Source of the DNA: Microbacterium sp. 3J1
GTDB lineage: Bacteria > Actinomycetota > Actinomycetes > Actinomycetales > Microbacteriaceae
Assembly: GCF_001049495.1 (NCBI RefSeq)
Contig: NZ_CDWI01000011.1
Location: forward strand, 868,001-932,000
DNA length: 64,000 bases
Direction of reading: 5' to 3'
Part shown: positions 18,000-26,112 of the stretch, in pieces
Layout: every line of letters begins with the position of its first letter
Numbering within the stretch: the stretch's first letter is position 1
The notes under the pieces: model-generated
Seen by the model: the letters and a program-made list of their open reading frames with translations, nothing else
The model's database searches: none
What the model was told of the DNA's origin: nothing
Program-made: the position numbers and the translations under genes

Positions 18000-18425
18000 G
18001 TGGCTGTCAAGATTCGTCTCAAGCGCCTGGGCAAGATCCGCGCGCCTTACTACCGCATCGTCGTCGCCGACTCGCGCACCAAGCGCGACGGTCGTGTCAT
18101 CGAAGAGATCGGCAAGTACCACCCCACCGAAGAGCCCTCGTTCATCGAGGTCGACTCCGAGCGCGCTCAGTACTGGCTCTCCGTCGGCGCGCAGCCGACC
18201 GAGCAGGTCGCCGCGCTGCTGAAGATCACGGGCGACTGGGGCAAGTTCAAGGGCGACAAGGACGCGAAGTCCACCCTCAAGGTCGCAGAGCCCAAGCCGG
18301 CCTTCGAGATCGACGCGTCCAAGAAGTCCGTCGTCAAGCCGAAGGCCGAGAAGAAGGCAGAGGCTCCCGCCGCTGCCGACGCCGACGCGGAGGCCGCTGA
18401 GGCTCCCGCCGCCGACTCGGAGTAA
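18000..18425 (+). CDS. rpsP: 30S ribosomal protein S16
   Basis: A 141-residue S16. The conserved N-terminal domain [20 protein letters not shown], then [12 protein letters not shown] and [11 protein letters not shown], is standard; the last 55 residues are a Lys/Ala/Glu-rich actinobacterial extension ending in [10 protein letters not shown]. The start is GTG with AGGAG at 17991-17995; an earlier in-frame ATG at 17943 would add non-conserved sequence. It heads the operon rpsP-khpA-rimM-trmD, which couples ribosome assembly with tRNA methylation. Confidence 0.97.
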   Translation: MAVKIRLKRLGKIRAPYYRIVVADSRTKRDGRVIEEIGKYHPTEEPSFIEVDSERAQYWLSVGAQPTEQVAALLKITGDWGKFKGDKDAKSTLKVAEPKPAFEIDASKKSVVKPKAEKKAEAPAAADADAEAAEAPAADSE

Positions 18426-18431
18426 TCCGCC

Positions 18432-18662
18432 GTGCTCGCCGCCGCGCTCGAACACATCGTCAAGGGGATCGTCGATCACCCTGAGGATGTCCGTATCAAC
18501 GCTTCCACCTCGCCGCGAGGCGATCTCCTCGAGGTGCGCGTGCACCCCGACGACCGTGGTCGCGTGATCGGGCGCGGCGGCCGCACCGCGAAGGCACTGC
18601 GTACGCTCATCGGCGCCCTGGCCGATGGGCGTCGAGTACGCGTCGATGTCGCGGACGACTGA
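18432..18662 (+). CDS. khpA: KH-domain RNA-binding protein KhpA
   Basis: A 76-residue single type II KH domain with the GxxG-type loop in RVIGRGGRTAKALR. Proteins of this family (KhpA/YlqC) bind RNA and act in post-transcriptional control of cell size and division in Gram-positives, often with KhpB/Jag, which is not in this window. It starts with GTG six bases after the rpsP stop, and rimM follows at once, so it is an integral part of the S16 operon. Confidence 0.93.
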   Translation: MLAAALEHIVKGIVDHPEDVRINASTSPRGDLLEVRVHPDDRGRVIGRGGRTAKALRTLIGALADGRRVRVDVADD

Positions 18663-18666
18663 CGTG

Positions 18667-19263
18667 GTGGCGAAAGACCGCAATCAGGGCAAGAACCAGC
18701 TGCGGGTGGGGCGTCTCGTCAAGGCGCACGGCCTGAAAGGCGCGCTCAAGCTGGAGCTGTACACCGACAACCCGGAGCGACGCTTCGTCCCGGGTGCCGA
18801 GTTCACGTTGCAGGTGCCTGAGGCATCTCCGTGGCATGGCAAGACCGTGGTCGTCCGCGAGTACCGGGTGATGAACGGCAATCCGGTCGTGTTCCTCAAG
18901 GACGTGGACGACCGTGAGGGCGCGGAGAGCCTCGTCCGGGCGATCCTCTGGATCGATCAGGACGATGAAGAGGTCGAGGAGAACGCGTGGTTCGACCACC
19001 AGCTCGTCGGACTCGACGTCGTCCGTGACGACGTCGTCGTCGGCAAGGTGGCGCGGATCGAGCACTTCCCCGCGCAGGACCTGCTCATCGTGAAGCCCGC
19101 ATCGGGTGGGGACGACGTCATGGTCCCGTTCGTCGAGGCGATCGTGCCGCTGGTGGATGTGAAGGCGGGCCGCGTCATCGTGACACCGCCTCCGGGACTG
19201 TTCGAAGACCTGTCGGAAGCGACCGACGCCGACGAGTCCTCGGACTCCGACGCGTCCGCGTGA
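18667..19263 (+). CDS. rimM: ribosome maturation factor RimM
   Basis: A 198-residue 30S assembly factor. The N-terminal RimM domain starts [21 protein letters not shown]; the C-terminal PRC-barrel includes [20 protein letters not shown] and [14 protein letters not shown] short acidic tail ([12 protein letters not shown]) ends the protein. GTG at 18667 was chosen to give [10 protein letters not shown], four bases after the khpA stop; GTG 18664 or ATG 18646 are alternatives, the latter overlapping khpA. RimM acts on the S19 side of the 30S head and usually neighbours S16 and TrmD, as here. Confidence 0.95.
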   Translation: MAKDRNQGKNQLRVGRLVKAHGLKGALKLELYTDNPERRFVPGAEFTLQVPEASPWHGKTVVVREYRVMNGNPVVFLKDVDDREGAESLVRAILWIDQDDEEVEENAWFDHQLVGLDVVRDDVVVGKVARIEHFPAQDLLIVKPASGGDDVMVPFVEAIVPLVDVKAGRVIVTPPPGLFEDLSEATDADESSDSDASA

Positions 19264-19270
19264 CCGCTGC

Positions 19271-19282
19271 TACGGTTCCTCC
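19271..19282 (+). promoter_or_regulatory. trmD leaderless-type promoter
   Basis: TACGGT, six bases (TCCTCC), then GTG at 19283. It lies in the 19-base gap after rimM, so trmD may have its own transcript besides the operon one. Confidence 0.45.
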
Positions 19283-19996
19283 GTGCGCATCGACGTCATA
19301 TCCATCTTCCCGTCGTACTTCGACGGTCTGACGCTGTCGCTGCTCGGCAAGGCGCAGCACTCCGGCATCCTCGACCTGCGTGTGCGCGACCTCCGAGACT
19401 GGACACACGATCGTCATCGCACCGTCGACGACACACCGTATGGCGGCGGCGCCGGCATGGTGATGAAGCCGGAGCCGTGGGGCGAGGCGCTGGACGATGT
19501 CGCCACGTCGACGGTGGAGGCGACCGGCCAGCGTCCGACCATCATCTTCCCGTCGCCCGCGGGCGAGGTCTTCACCCAGGCGACCGCCCGCGATCTCAGT
19601 ACCCGTGAGCACATCGTGTTCGGCTGCGGCCGGTACGAGGGGATCGACGAGCGTGTGTTCGAGTATGCGGCGTCCATCGGCGAGGTCCGACTGATCAGCC
19701 TGGGCGACTACGTACTGAACGGGGGAGAGGTCGCCACCATGGCGATGATCGAGGCGATCGGACGTCTCATCCCCGGTGTCGTAGGCAACCCCGAGAGTCT
19801 GGTCGAGGAATCCCACGAAGACGGCCTCCTCGAGTACCCGTCGTACACGAAGCCGTCGAACTGGCGCGATCAACCCGTGCCCCCCGTCCTGCTGAGCGGG
19901 AATCACGCAGCGATCGCCGCGTGGCGGCGCGAGCAGCAGATCGAGCGCACGCGGCGTCGTCGGCCCGATCTCCTGCCCGAGGAGACAGCGCTCTAG
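19283..19996 (+). CDS. trmD: tRNA (guanosine(37)-N1)-methyltransferase
   Basis: A 237-residue SPOUT-class enzyme that methylates G37 of tRNAs and prevents +1 frameshifting. The start [16 protein letters not shown], the [13 protein letters not shown] block and the trefoil-knot residues in [13 protein letters not shown] and [13 protein letters not shown] are all canonical. It starts with GTG. Its TAG stop shares the four bases CTAG with the stop of the convergent phosphatase gene. Confidence 0.98.
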   Translation: MRIDVISIFPSYFDGLTLSLLGKAQHSGILDLRVRDLRDWTHDRHRTVDDTPYGGGAGMVMKPEPWGEALDDVATSTVEATGQRPTIIFPSPAGEVFTQATARDLSTREHIVFGCGRYEGIDERVFEYAASIGEVRLISLGDYVLNGGEVATMAMIEAIGRLIPGVVGNPESLVEESHEDGLLEYPSYTKPSNWRDQPVPPVLLSGNHAAIAAWRREQQIERTRRRRPDLLPEETAL

Positions 19997-20586
19997 AGGA
20001 TCGTCTCCGCACCGTGCTCGATCTCGAACACGACATCGTGCGGGTGCCGCAACGACAGGGCGGTGCTGACGTCGAGGCCGCGGAGTTCGGCCCGCAGCAT
20101 CCGTCCCAGCATCTCGTGGCTGACGAGCACAGGGATTCCGCGCGACGCCCACCCGCAGGTCGAGAGAGCGCGTCGCGCACGCCCTCGTGCTTGCGCATAG
20201 CTCTCTCCTCGGGGGAAGGCCCACCCGTAGCGATTCTCTGCGCGTTGCTGACGGGCCGTGGGAAAGAGCTCGTCGATCTCGGCCCTGGTCAGTCCTGCCA
20301 TCTCTCCGTGGTCGACTTCGGCGAGGTCGGGCACTTCTACGAGATCTGCTCCGATCCGTTCCGCGATGATCTCGGCCGTACGGAGGGAACGGCCCAGCGG
20401 ACTCGAGCAGACCGATGCGATGCCGCGGCCGGCTAGTCGCGCCGCCATCCGCTGCGCTTGGACCACCCCTTCGTCCGTGACCGGAGAATCCATCCTGCCG
20501 TGAAGACGGTGCTCGAGATCCCACGTCGTCTGTGCGTGCCGGACGAGGAACAGGTGCTCCGGCACGTGGCGATCCTGCGGAATCAT
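19993..20586 (-). CDS. histidine phosphatase family protein
   Basis: A 197-residue phosphoglycerate-mutase-like phosphatase. The catalytic His is in [12 protein letters not shown] (RHA instead of the commoner RHG), with [14 protein letters not shown] supplying the second Arg, [19 protein letters not shown] the Glu, and SHEMLGRML the second His. The substrate is not predictable; relatives act on phosphoglycerate, cobalamin precursors or other phosphoesters. ATG at 20586 follows CAGTCT plus six bases. It is divergent from the methyltransferase gene and convergent with trmD. Confidence 0.88.
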   Translation of the reverse strand: MIPQDRHVPEHLFLVRHAQTTWDLEHRLHGRMDSPVTDEGVVQAQRMAARLAGRGIASVCSSPLGRSLRTAEIIAERIGADLVEVPDLAEVDHGEMAGLTRAEIDELFPTARQQRAENRYGWAFPRGESYAQARGRARRALSTCGWASRGIPVLVSHEMLGRMLRAELRGLDVSTALSLRHPHDVVFEIEHGAETIL

Positions 20587-20634
20587 GCATTCAGACTGGC
20601 ATAGCCGTGACGTCGCCGCCCCGCCACGGACTGA

Positions 20635-20646
20635 TAGCGTCGCAGC
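20635..20646 (+). promoter_or_regulatory. leaderless-type promoter of the methyltransferase gene
   Basis: TAGCGT, six bases (CGCAGC), ATG at 20647. It drives the two-gene unit methyltransferase plus pyrimidine-dimer glycosylase. Confidence 0.5.
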
Positions 20647-21384
20647 ATGGTGGATGGAGTGCTCGCGAGGTCGTTCGAGAGGACCGGCGCGGACTACGAC
20701 CGCTATCGACCGGGCTTCCCCGCGGAGGCAGCGGACCTGCTGGTTCCGGACAGGGTCGCGAGTGCGCTCGATCTCGGCGCCGGCACGGGCAAGTTCACCG
20801 CTCTGCTCCTCGGTCGGGCGGCCGAGGTGGTCGCTGTCGAGCCGTCCGGAGCCATGCTCGACGTGCTCCGAGCGAAGCTGCCCGCCGTCGCCGCGCATCT
20901 CGGCAGCGCCGAGCGGATTCCCGTGCCCGACTCCTCGATGAGCGTCGTGTCGGTCGCACAGGCCTTCCACTGGTTCGAGCGTGACGAGGCCTGCACCGAG
21001 ATCCGCCGTGTGCTGGTGGAGAACGGGAGGCTGGGGCTGATCTGGAACCGCTCGAACCCCTCGTGCGCCTGGGACCGCGCCGCGCACCGTGTCGCCCATC
21101 CCGCCGTCTCCGATGCCGACGGGACGACCAGTGCGGCAGCCGCAGACCTCCCCGGGTTCGAACCGGTGGCTCGGCAAGAGGTGCACTGGACCGAGAGGAT
21201 CAGCAGATCCGACTATCTGCGTCGATGGGCGACCGTGAGCACCTTCCTCGTCGCTGATCCCGATACGCGGGCCGAGATGCTCGCTCAGATCGTTCACATC
21301 CTCGATGAGCACCCGGAGACGCACGGGTCGGAGGACCTGGAGCTGCCGATCGTCACCGACGTGTTCGTCTACCGTCGCGCATGA
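20647..21384 (+). CDS. class I SAM-dependent methyltransferase
   Basis: A 245-residue methyltransferase of the Methyltransf_11 type. Motif I is ALDLGAGTGKFTALL near residue 40, the acidic motif II residue is in VVAVEPSGAMLDVL, and the post-motif blocks AERIPVPDSSMSVVSVAQAFHW and VLVENGRLGLIWN follow. The AFHWF string is common in actinobacterial small-molecule methyltransferases; the substrate is unknown. Its stop overlaps the next start (ATGA), so it is coupled to a DNA-repair gene. Confidence 0.9.
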   Translation: MVDGVLARSFERTGADYDRYRPGFPAEAADLLVPDRVASALDLGAGTGKFTALLLGRAAEVVAVEPSGAMLDVLRAKLPAVAAHLGSAERIPVPDSSMSVVSVAQAFHWFERDEACTEIRRVLVENGRLGLIWNRSNPSCAWDRAAHRVAHPAVSDADGTTSAAAADLPGFEPVARQEVHWTERISRSDYLRRWATVSTFLVADPDTRAEMLAQIVHILDEHPETHGSEDLELPIVTDVFVYRRA

Positions 21385-21827
21385 GGATCTGGTCGCTGCA
21401 CCCGAGATATCTCGACCGCCAGGGGCTCGTGGCGTGCTGGCGTGAGACGCTGCTCGCGCAGGCCGTGCTCGCAGGACGAACTCGCGGGTATCGGAAGCAT
21501 CCCCAGCTGGAGCGGTTCACGGCCGCTCCCGACCCCCTGGAGGCGCTCGGCGCCTATCTCGCGGCCGTGGCGGACGAAGCGGACCAGCGAGGCTATCGGT
21601 TCGACCGGTCGAGGATCGATCGATCGGATGCGCGTGCGACCGACATCCTTCCCGTCACGAACGGACAGGTGGCCTGGGAATGGACGCACCTGACGGCGAA
21701 GCTCGCCATGCGGAGTCCGGACGTCCTCGCCCATTGGTCGTCTGTGGTCACCCCGCAACCACACCCGCTCTTCCATGTGATCCCTGGGCCCATCGCGTCG
21801 TGGGAGCGTCCCGACGGCTCGGCGTGA
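21381..21827 (+). CDS. pyrimidine dimer DNA glycosylase / endonuclease V-type protein
   Basis: A 148-residue protein matching the Pyr_excise family, whose founder is T4 endonuclease V, a UV-damage glycosylase/AP lyase. Visible marks are the start MRIWSLHPRYLDRQGLVACWRE, then LLAQAVLAGRTRGYRKHPQL and HPLFHVIPGPIASWE near the C-terminus. Cellular homologues of this length are common in actinobacteria, though activity has been shown for few. It overlaps the upstream methyltransferase by 4 bases and ends 27 bases before the convergent map gene. Confidence 0.87.
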   Translation: MRIWSLHPRYLDRQGLVACWRETLLAQAVLAGRTRGYRKHPQLERFTAAPDPLEALGAYLAAVADEADQRGYRFDRSRIDRSDARATDILPVTNGQVAWEWTHLTAKLAMRSPDVLAHWSSVVTPQPHPLFHVIPGPIASWERPDGSA

Positions 21828-21854
21828 CGCTGACCTCGCGGCCGCCCTCGCGGC

Positions 21855-22637
21855 TCAGCGAACGCCGAGGAAGGACCGATCCGTCAGCACGATCGGGCCG
21901 TCGGCTGTCACGGCCACCGTGTGCTCCGAATGAGCGCCCCGCGAGCCGTCGACGCTGCGGAGAGTCCACCCGTCGGGATCGGTGACGAGCTCGTCCGTCG
22001 TCGCCAGGAGCCAGGGCTCGAGTGCGAACACCAGCCCTTCACGAAGAGGGAACCCGCGGCCGGGGCGGCCGTCGTTGGGTACGTGCGGGTCGCCGTGCAT
22101 GATGCGGCCGACGCCGTGTCCGCCGAAGTCGGTGTTGATCGAGTACCCCTCGCCGTGGGAGATCGCGGCGATCGCGGCGGAGATGTCGCCGATCCGGTTG
22201 CCGACCACCGCGGCGGCGATCGCCGCATCGAGCGCCCGCTCGGTCGTGTCGATGAGGCGCAGATCCTCGTCGCGCGGGGTGCCGACGACGAAGGAGACCG
22301 CCGAATCAGCGACCCACCCGTCGACGGAGACCGCGAAGTCCAGGGAGACGAGGTCGCCGTCGCGCAGGGTGTAGTCGTGCGGGAGGCCATGGAGGACCGC
22401 GTCGTTGATCGAGGTGCAGATGACCTTGCCGAACGGACTCGCACCGAAGGAGGGGTGGTAGTCGATGTAGCACGACTCGGCCCCGGCCTTGCGGATCATG
22501 TCGTGCGCGCGACGGTCGATGGCCAACAGGTTGGTGCCGACCTTGGTCTCGTCCCGCAGGGTCGCCAGCGTCTCCGCCACGAACCGCCCTGCGGCGCGCA
22601 TCTCGTCGATCTCGGCGGGGGTGCGCAGTTCGATCAT
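21855..22637 (-). CDS. map: type I methionine aminopeptidase
   Basis: A 260-residue metalloprotease that removes the initiator Met. Metal ligands fit the family: D in LVSLDFAVSVDGWVADSAVSF (two Asp), H in GGHGVGRIMHGDPHVPN, and Glu in FALEPWLL and SEHTV. It lacks an SH3-type N-terminal zinc extension, so it is a type Ia form. ATG at 22637 was chosen because GAGAGGA lies 6 bases upstream; longer frames have no conserved sequence. It is divergent from the small membrane-protein gene. Confidence 0.96.
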   Translation of the reverse strand: MIELRTPAEIDEMRAAGRFVAETLATLRDETKVGTNLLAIDRRAHDMIRKAGAESCYIDYHPSFGASPFGKVICTSINDAVLHGLPHDYTLRDGDLVSLDFAVSVDGWVADSAVSFVVGTPRDEDLRLIDTTERALDAAIAAAVVGNRIGDISAAIAAISHGEGYSINTDFGGHGVGRIMHGDPHVPNDGRPGRGFPLREGLVFALEPWLLATTDELVTDPDGWTLRSVDGSRGAHSEHTVAVTADGPIVLTDRSFLGVR

Positions 22638-22735
22638 CGGGTGTCCTCTCGTCGGATCCATTCTCCCCGATATGTCGGTCTCGGGTCGCCGCGTGCTCAC
22701 AGCGAACACAGGGGGAGCGCGCGCACCAGGCGTCG

Positions 22736-22747
22736 TACGATTCAGAC
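22736..22747 (+). promoter_or_regulatory. leaderless-type promoter of the 22748 membrane gene
   Basis: TACGAT, six bases (TCAGAC), ATG at 22748. Confidence 0.5.
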
Positions 22748-23236
22748 ATGTGGTTGCGTCAGGCATTCTTCCGCTGGCTTCTCCCGGCGGCGTTCATCCT
22801 GCCGCTGTGGCTGCTCGTCGGCTGGGGCGTGTTCCAGGGCGGTTGGGCGATCCTCTGGGTGCTGTTCATCGCCGTACCGTCGGTGTTCGTCGGCCAGCTC
22901 CTGCTGACGCTGCTGACGCGGTCGCGACCGTCCGTACGAGCGGAACGTGCGGTGTCCTGGTGGGACGTCGCGGGATTCGCGGTCTGGCATGGCCTCACCA
23001 TCGCCGTCGGATGCTTCATCGACGGAGCCTTCGGGTGGCTGCTCACGGGGGCGATCGTCGCCGGCATCGGACTCGTCTGGCTCCAGCTCTGGCAGCTGTG
23101 GAGCGAGGCCAGGGGCAGCGGCGCCCGGTTGCGGGAGACGATCTCCTGGGCGTCCGTTCCGCGTGTGGACGAAGCCGCTCCCGAGTCGCGACCGCACGAG
23201 GTCATCGTCGTGCGGGAGCGCGAGTCGGAGGACTGA
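22748..23236 (+). CDS. small integral membrane protein of unknown function
   Basis: A 162-residue protein with four predicted membrane segments (about residues 10-28, 33-56, 73-91 and 95-117) and a charged cytosolic tail ending in VIVVRERESED. There is no recognisable transport or catalytic motif; WWDVAGFAVWHGLTIAVGCFID is the most distinctive stretch. It is a single gene between map and rplS. Confidence 0.8.
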   Translation: MWLRQAFFRWLLPAAFILPLWLLVGWGVFQGGWAILWVLFIAVPSVFVGQLLLTLLTRSRPSVRAERAVSWWDVAGFAVWHGLTIAVGCFIDGAFGWLLTGAIVAGIGLVWLQLWQLWSEARGSGARLRETISWASVPRVDEAAPESRPHEVIVVRERESED

Positions 23237-23254
23237 GACGGGTCGCCGCCCCGT

Positions 23255-23284
23255 TTTGGCTGAGGAGGACATCCGTGGCAGAAT
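23255..23284 (+). promoter_or_regulatory. rplS promoter
   Basis: TTTGGC (23255-23260), 18 bases, then CAGAAT (23279-23284) preceded by TGG. The TGGCAGAAT string is identical to that before rpsP. A leader of about 125 bases follows, room for a regulatory structure, but I find no convincing known fold. Confidence 0.55.
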
Positions 23285-23415
23285 GGTTGTTTGTGCCGTT
23301 ACCGGCTCTGCCTCAGGGGAGCCCGCGGACGCTTCGGCGCCGTTCAGCACGACCCTTTCTTGTTCCTTCCTGAAATCATGCATCCGACCTGTGGCGGCTG
23401 CAGAGAGAGACGATC

Positions 23416-23763
23416 ATGCAGATCCTCGACGCCGTAGACGCGGCTTCGCTCCGTTCCGACGTTCCCGTCTTCCACCCCGGTGACACGGTCAACGTTCACG
23501 TGAACATCACCGAGGGCACCCGCTCCCGTATCCAGGTCTTCAAGGGCGTCGTCATCGGCCGCCAGGGCGACGGGGTCCGTGAGACCTTCACCGTCCGCAA
23601 GATCAGCTTCCAGGTGGGCGTCGAGCGTACCTTCCCGGTGCACTCCCCGGTGATCGACCACATCGAGGTCGTCACCCGCGGTGACGTGCGTCGCGCCAAG
23701 CTCTACTACCTGCGCCAGCTCCGTGGCAAGAAGGCGAAGATCAAGGAGAAGCGCGACAACTGA
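23416..23763 (+). CDS. rplS: 50S ribosomal protein L19
   Basis: A 115-residue L19 at the 30S-50S interface. [20 protein letters not shown], then [22 protein letters not shown] and [21 protein letters not shown] are canonical. The start is ATG ([19 protein letters not shown]) with GAGAGA upstream. In many bacteria rplS is cotranscribed with rpsP-rimM-trmD; here it is 3.4 kb away with its own promoter and terminator. Confidence 0.98.
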   Translation: MQILDAVDAASLRSDVPVFHPGDTVNVHVNITEGTRSRIQVFKGVVIGRQGDGVRETFTVRKISFQVGVERTFPVHSPVIDHIEVVTRGDVRRAKLYYLRQLRGKKAKIKEKRDN

Positions 23764-23775
23764 CGCGCGATTCTC

Positions 23776-23816
23776 CACAGCACCCCGGGACACGATGTCC
23801 CGGGGTGCTGTGTTTT
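23776..23816 (+). terminator. rplS rho-independent terminator
   Basis: CAGCACCCCGGGACA (23778-23792) pairs perfectly with TGTCCCGGGGTGCTG (23796-23810) around a 3-base loop; two more pairs extend the stem and TGTTTT follows. It is the most textbook terminator in the window. Confidence 0.92.
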
Positions 23817-23880
23817 CCCCGGGGTATGCGACCCTTGTTAGTGCCGTCTCACAGCGGTGCGAGACTGCGAAGGAACCTTG

Positions 23881-24615
23881 ATGACGACTGACTCAGCGCC
23901 TGCCTCCACGCCGACGTCGAGGCGTCGTCGCGGTCTTCTGATCTTCCTCCGTGACGTGCTCATCATCATCGTCATCGCGGCTCTCGTGTCGTTCGTGGTC
24001 AAGACGTTCATCGTCCGCTCGTTCTACATCCCCTCCGCGTCGATGGAGCGGACGCTGATGGTGAACGATCGCATCCTCGTGGACGAGCTCACGCCGCGTT
24101 GGACGAGCTACGAGCGCGGCGACGTCGTGGTGTTCAAGGACCCGGGCGGATGGCTTGAAGGACAACCCCAGACGCCTGCGCAGCCGCCCCTCGTCGAGGC
24201 CGTCGACTGGGTGCTCAACCTCGTGGGCATCTCGGCCTCCGATTCTCAGGACCATCTGGTCAAACGAGTGATCGGCCTCCCCGGGGACCATGTCGTCTGC
24301 TGCAATGCGCTCGGCCAGATCACGATCAACGGTGCTCCGATCGACGAGCTCGACTACCTCGATCTTCCCGACGGTGATACGGCCGCCTCCAACGAGCCCT
24401 TCGACGTCGTCGTCCCCGAGGGGTCTCTGTGGCTTCTCGGCGACAACCGTGACCGTTCCCGCGACTCGCGGGCGCACCAGGACCTGCCGACGGGCGGTTT
24501 CGTGCCGCTCGACAACGTCGTGGGCAAGGCGTTCTTCACCACCTGGCCGTTCGACCGCATGGGTACGATCGACGGTCACCACGACAGCTTCAACGGCGTC
24601 CCGGAGCCGGAATGA
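23881..24615 (+). CDS. lepB: signal peptidase I
   Basis: A 244-residue membrane-bound S26 protease that cleaves Sec and Tat signal peptides. One membrane segment is at about residues 18-40. The catalytic Ser is S54 in PSASMERTL and the general base Lys is K128 in HLVKRVIGLPGD; the GDNRDRSRDSR box is present. ATG at 23881 has AAGGA about 6 bases upstream, and the earlier in-frame start at 23857 is unsupported. Its stop overlaps the rnhB start (ATGA). Confidence 0.96.
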   Translation: MTTDSAPASTPTSRRRRGLLIFLRDVLIIIVIAALVSFVVKTFIVRSFYIPSASMERTLMVNDRILVDELTPRWTSYERGDVVVFKDPGGWLEGQPQTPAQPPLVEAVDWVLNLVGISASDSQDHLVKRVIGLPGDHVVCCNALGQITINGAPIDELDYLDLPDGDTAASNEPFDVVVPEGSLWLLGDNRDRSRDSRAHQDLPTGGFVPLDNVVGKAFFTTWPFDRMGTIDGHHDSFNGVPEPE

Positions 24616-25271
24616 CCGTCGTCGCACCACGACTGACGCTGGAGCGCAAGCTCCTCACAGAGTGCGAGCTGATCATCTCGCTCGATGAGGTCGGTAGAGG
24701 GGCTCTCGCGGGTCCCGTGGCCGTCGGGGCGACGGTCATGGACGCTGCAGGGGCGCGCCGCCGTGTCCCGGAGGGTCTCCGCGACTCGAAGCTGGTGACC
24801 GAGAAGCGACGGCCGGACGTGGCAGCGCGAGCAGCCGCGTGGGTGCAGGCCTCGGGCGTCGGCTGGGCGAGCGCAGCGGAGATCGACGATATCGGTATCA
24901 TGCGCGCTCTTGGCCTCGCCGCTTCCCGCGCTGTGCAGAGCGTCGTCGACCAGGGTGCCGATCTCGCGAACGCCGTCGTCCTCCTGGACGGCAACCACGA
25001 TTATGTCTCGGTCGTGCATCCCGTGCCGCTGCGCGTTCGCTCGGTCATCAAGGCCGACCGCGACTGCGCCTCGGTCTCCGCCGCGTCGGTGATCGCCAAG
25101 GTGGCTCGCGACACCCATATGGTGGAGCTCCACGAAGGGCACTCGGCGTATCAGTGGAACCGTAACAAGGGCTACGCCAGCGTCGAGCACCGGGATGCGA
25201 TCCGCGCGCTCGGACTCTCTTCGCACCACCGGTCCTCGTGGGCGATCTCGGATGCGCCGACCCTGTTCTGA
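24612..25271 (+). CDS. rnhB: ribonuclease HII
   Basis: A 219-residue RNase H type 2 that removes misincorporated ribonucleotides from DNA. The catalytic pair is D25-E26 in SLDEVGRGALAGPV; a further Asp in VLLDGNHDYV and one in IKADRDCASVSAASVIAKV complete the site. Its start overlaps the lepB stop, and the DUF2469 gene follows, the usual rplS-lepB-rnhB-DUF2469 order of actinobacteria. Confidence 0.97.
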   Translation: MTVVAPRLTLERKLLTECELIISLDEVGRGALAGPVAVGATVMDAAGARRRVPEGLRDSKLVTEKRRPDVAARAAAWVQASGVGWASAAEIDDIGIMRALGLAASRAVQSVVDQGADLANAVVLLDGNHDYVSVVHPVPLRVRSVIKADRDCASVSAASVIAKVARDTHMVELHEGHSAYQWNRNKGYASVEHRDAIRALGLSSHHRSSWAISDAPTLF

Positions 25272-25305
25272 GTGGTCTGTGCGTCGGTGGTCCGCCGTCC
25301 GACTC

Positions 25306-25311
25306 TAGGAT
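25306..25311 (+). promoter_or_regulatory. -10 element before the DUF2469 gene
   Basis: TAGGAT lies 9 bases before ATG 25321, giving at most a few bases of leader. Confidence 0.4.
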
Positions 25312-25320
25312 GGAGTCATC

Positions 25321-25647
25321 ATGGATGAGGAAGCCTTCGACGACTACGACCGCGAGCTCGAGCTCGCGCTGTTCCGTGAGTACCGCGACGTCGTCGCGCA
25401 ATTCCAGTACGTCGTCGAGACCGAGCGCCGGTTCTATCTCGCGAATGAGGTCAACGTCGTGCGGCGGGACACCGAGCACGACTTCTACTTCGAGATATCC
25501 ATGAGCGACGTCTGGGTGTGGGACATCTACCGCGCAGACCGCTTCGTGAAGGCCGTGCGGGTCCTGACGTTCAAGGACGTGAACATCGAAGAGCTGCAGC
25601 GGCGCGAGTTCGAGCTGCCGCAGGAACTCTCGCTCGACGGCGAGTGA
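25321..25647 (+). CDS. DUF2469 protein
   Basis: A 108-residue acidic protein with start MDEEAFDDYDRELELALFREY and the block RRFYLANEVNVV then VWVWDIYRADRFVKAVRVLTFKDVN, diagnostic of DUF2469. The family is nearly universal in actinobacteria, always close to rnhB and yraN, and its role is not established. A good hairpin terminator follows. Confidence 0.93.
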   Translation: MDEEAFDDYDRELELALFREYRDVVAQFQYVVETERRFYLANEVNVVRRDTEHDFYFEISMSDVWVWDIYRADRFVKAVRVLTFKDVNIEELQRREFELPQELSLDGE

Positions 25648-25652
25648 CTTCC

Positions 25653-25685
25653 CCTCCACGGCGTCGTCCGTGGAGGTCGTTTCCC
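25653..25685 (+). terminator. terminator after DUF2469
   Basis: CCTCCACGG (25653-25661) and CCGTGGAGG (25668-25676) form a perfect 9-bp stem with a 6-base loop, followed by TCGTTTCCC. Confidence 0.75.
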
Positions 25686-25749
25686 GTTCTCCTGGGATTC
25701 TGAGGGCAGCGCGAAGCGGCGGCTCGCCATCGGCGGACAGTCTGTCTGC

Positions 25750-26112
25750 ATGGCAGCGAAAGACGACTTCGGCAGGGCAGGTGAGTCCCGTGCGGTCGAG
25801 TATCTGACGGGGCGCGGATACGACATCATCGAGCGAAATTGGCGATGCCCTCAGGGTGAGATCGACATCATCGCGTCGACAGGTGCGCATCTGGCGGTGG
25901 TGGAGGTCAAGACGCGCCGTTCCTCCGCCTACGGGCACCCGTTCGAGGCAGTGGACGCCCGAAAGCTCCGCCGGCTCTGGCAGCTCGCCTTCGCCTGGGC
26001 GGCCGTCCATCCCGACGAGGTGCGCGGGCGCGACATCAGAGTCGAGGCGATCGGGATCACCGGGCCCGACCCCGCGGTCGCCGAGATCGAGCACCTCGAG
26101 GATCTGTCGTGA
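25750..26112 (+). CDS. YraN family endonuclease-like protein
   Basis: A 120-residue UPF0102/YraN protein with a restriction-endonuclease-like fold. The core is GRAGESRAVEYLTGRGYDIIERNWR, then GEIDIIAS and VVEVKTRRSSAYG, giving the E...D-ExK arrangement of PD-(D/E)XK nucleases. Cellular role is unclear; it typically sits between rnhB and the Mg-chelatase-like gene. ATG 25750 is six bases after CAGTCT. Its stop overlaps the GTG start of yifB. Confidence 0.93.
   Translation: MAAKDDFGRAGESRAVEYLTGRGYDIIERNWRCPQGEIDIIASTGAHLAVVEVKTRRSSAYGHPFEAVDARKLRRLWQLAFAWAAVHPDEVRGRDIRVEAIGITGPDPAVAEIEHLEDLS

Noticed and set aside
23285-23415. Known L19 leader or riboswitch before rplS
   Set aside because: No stem arrangement matching a known class could be drawn by eye; only the promoter is reported.
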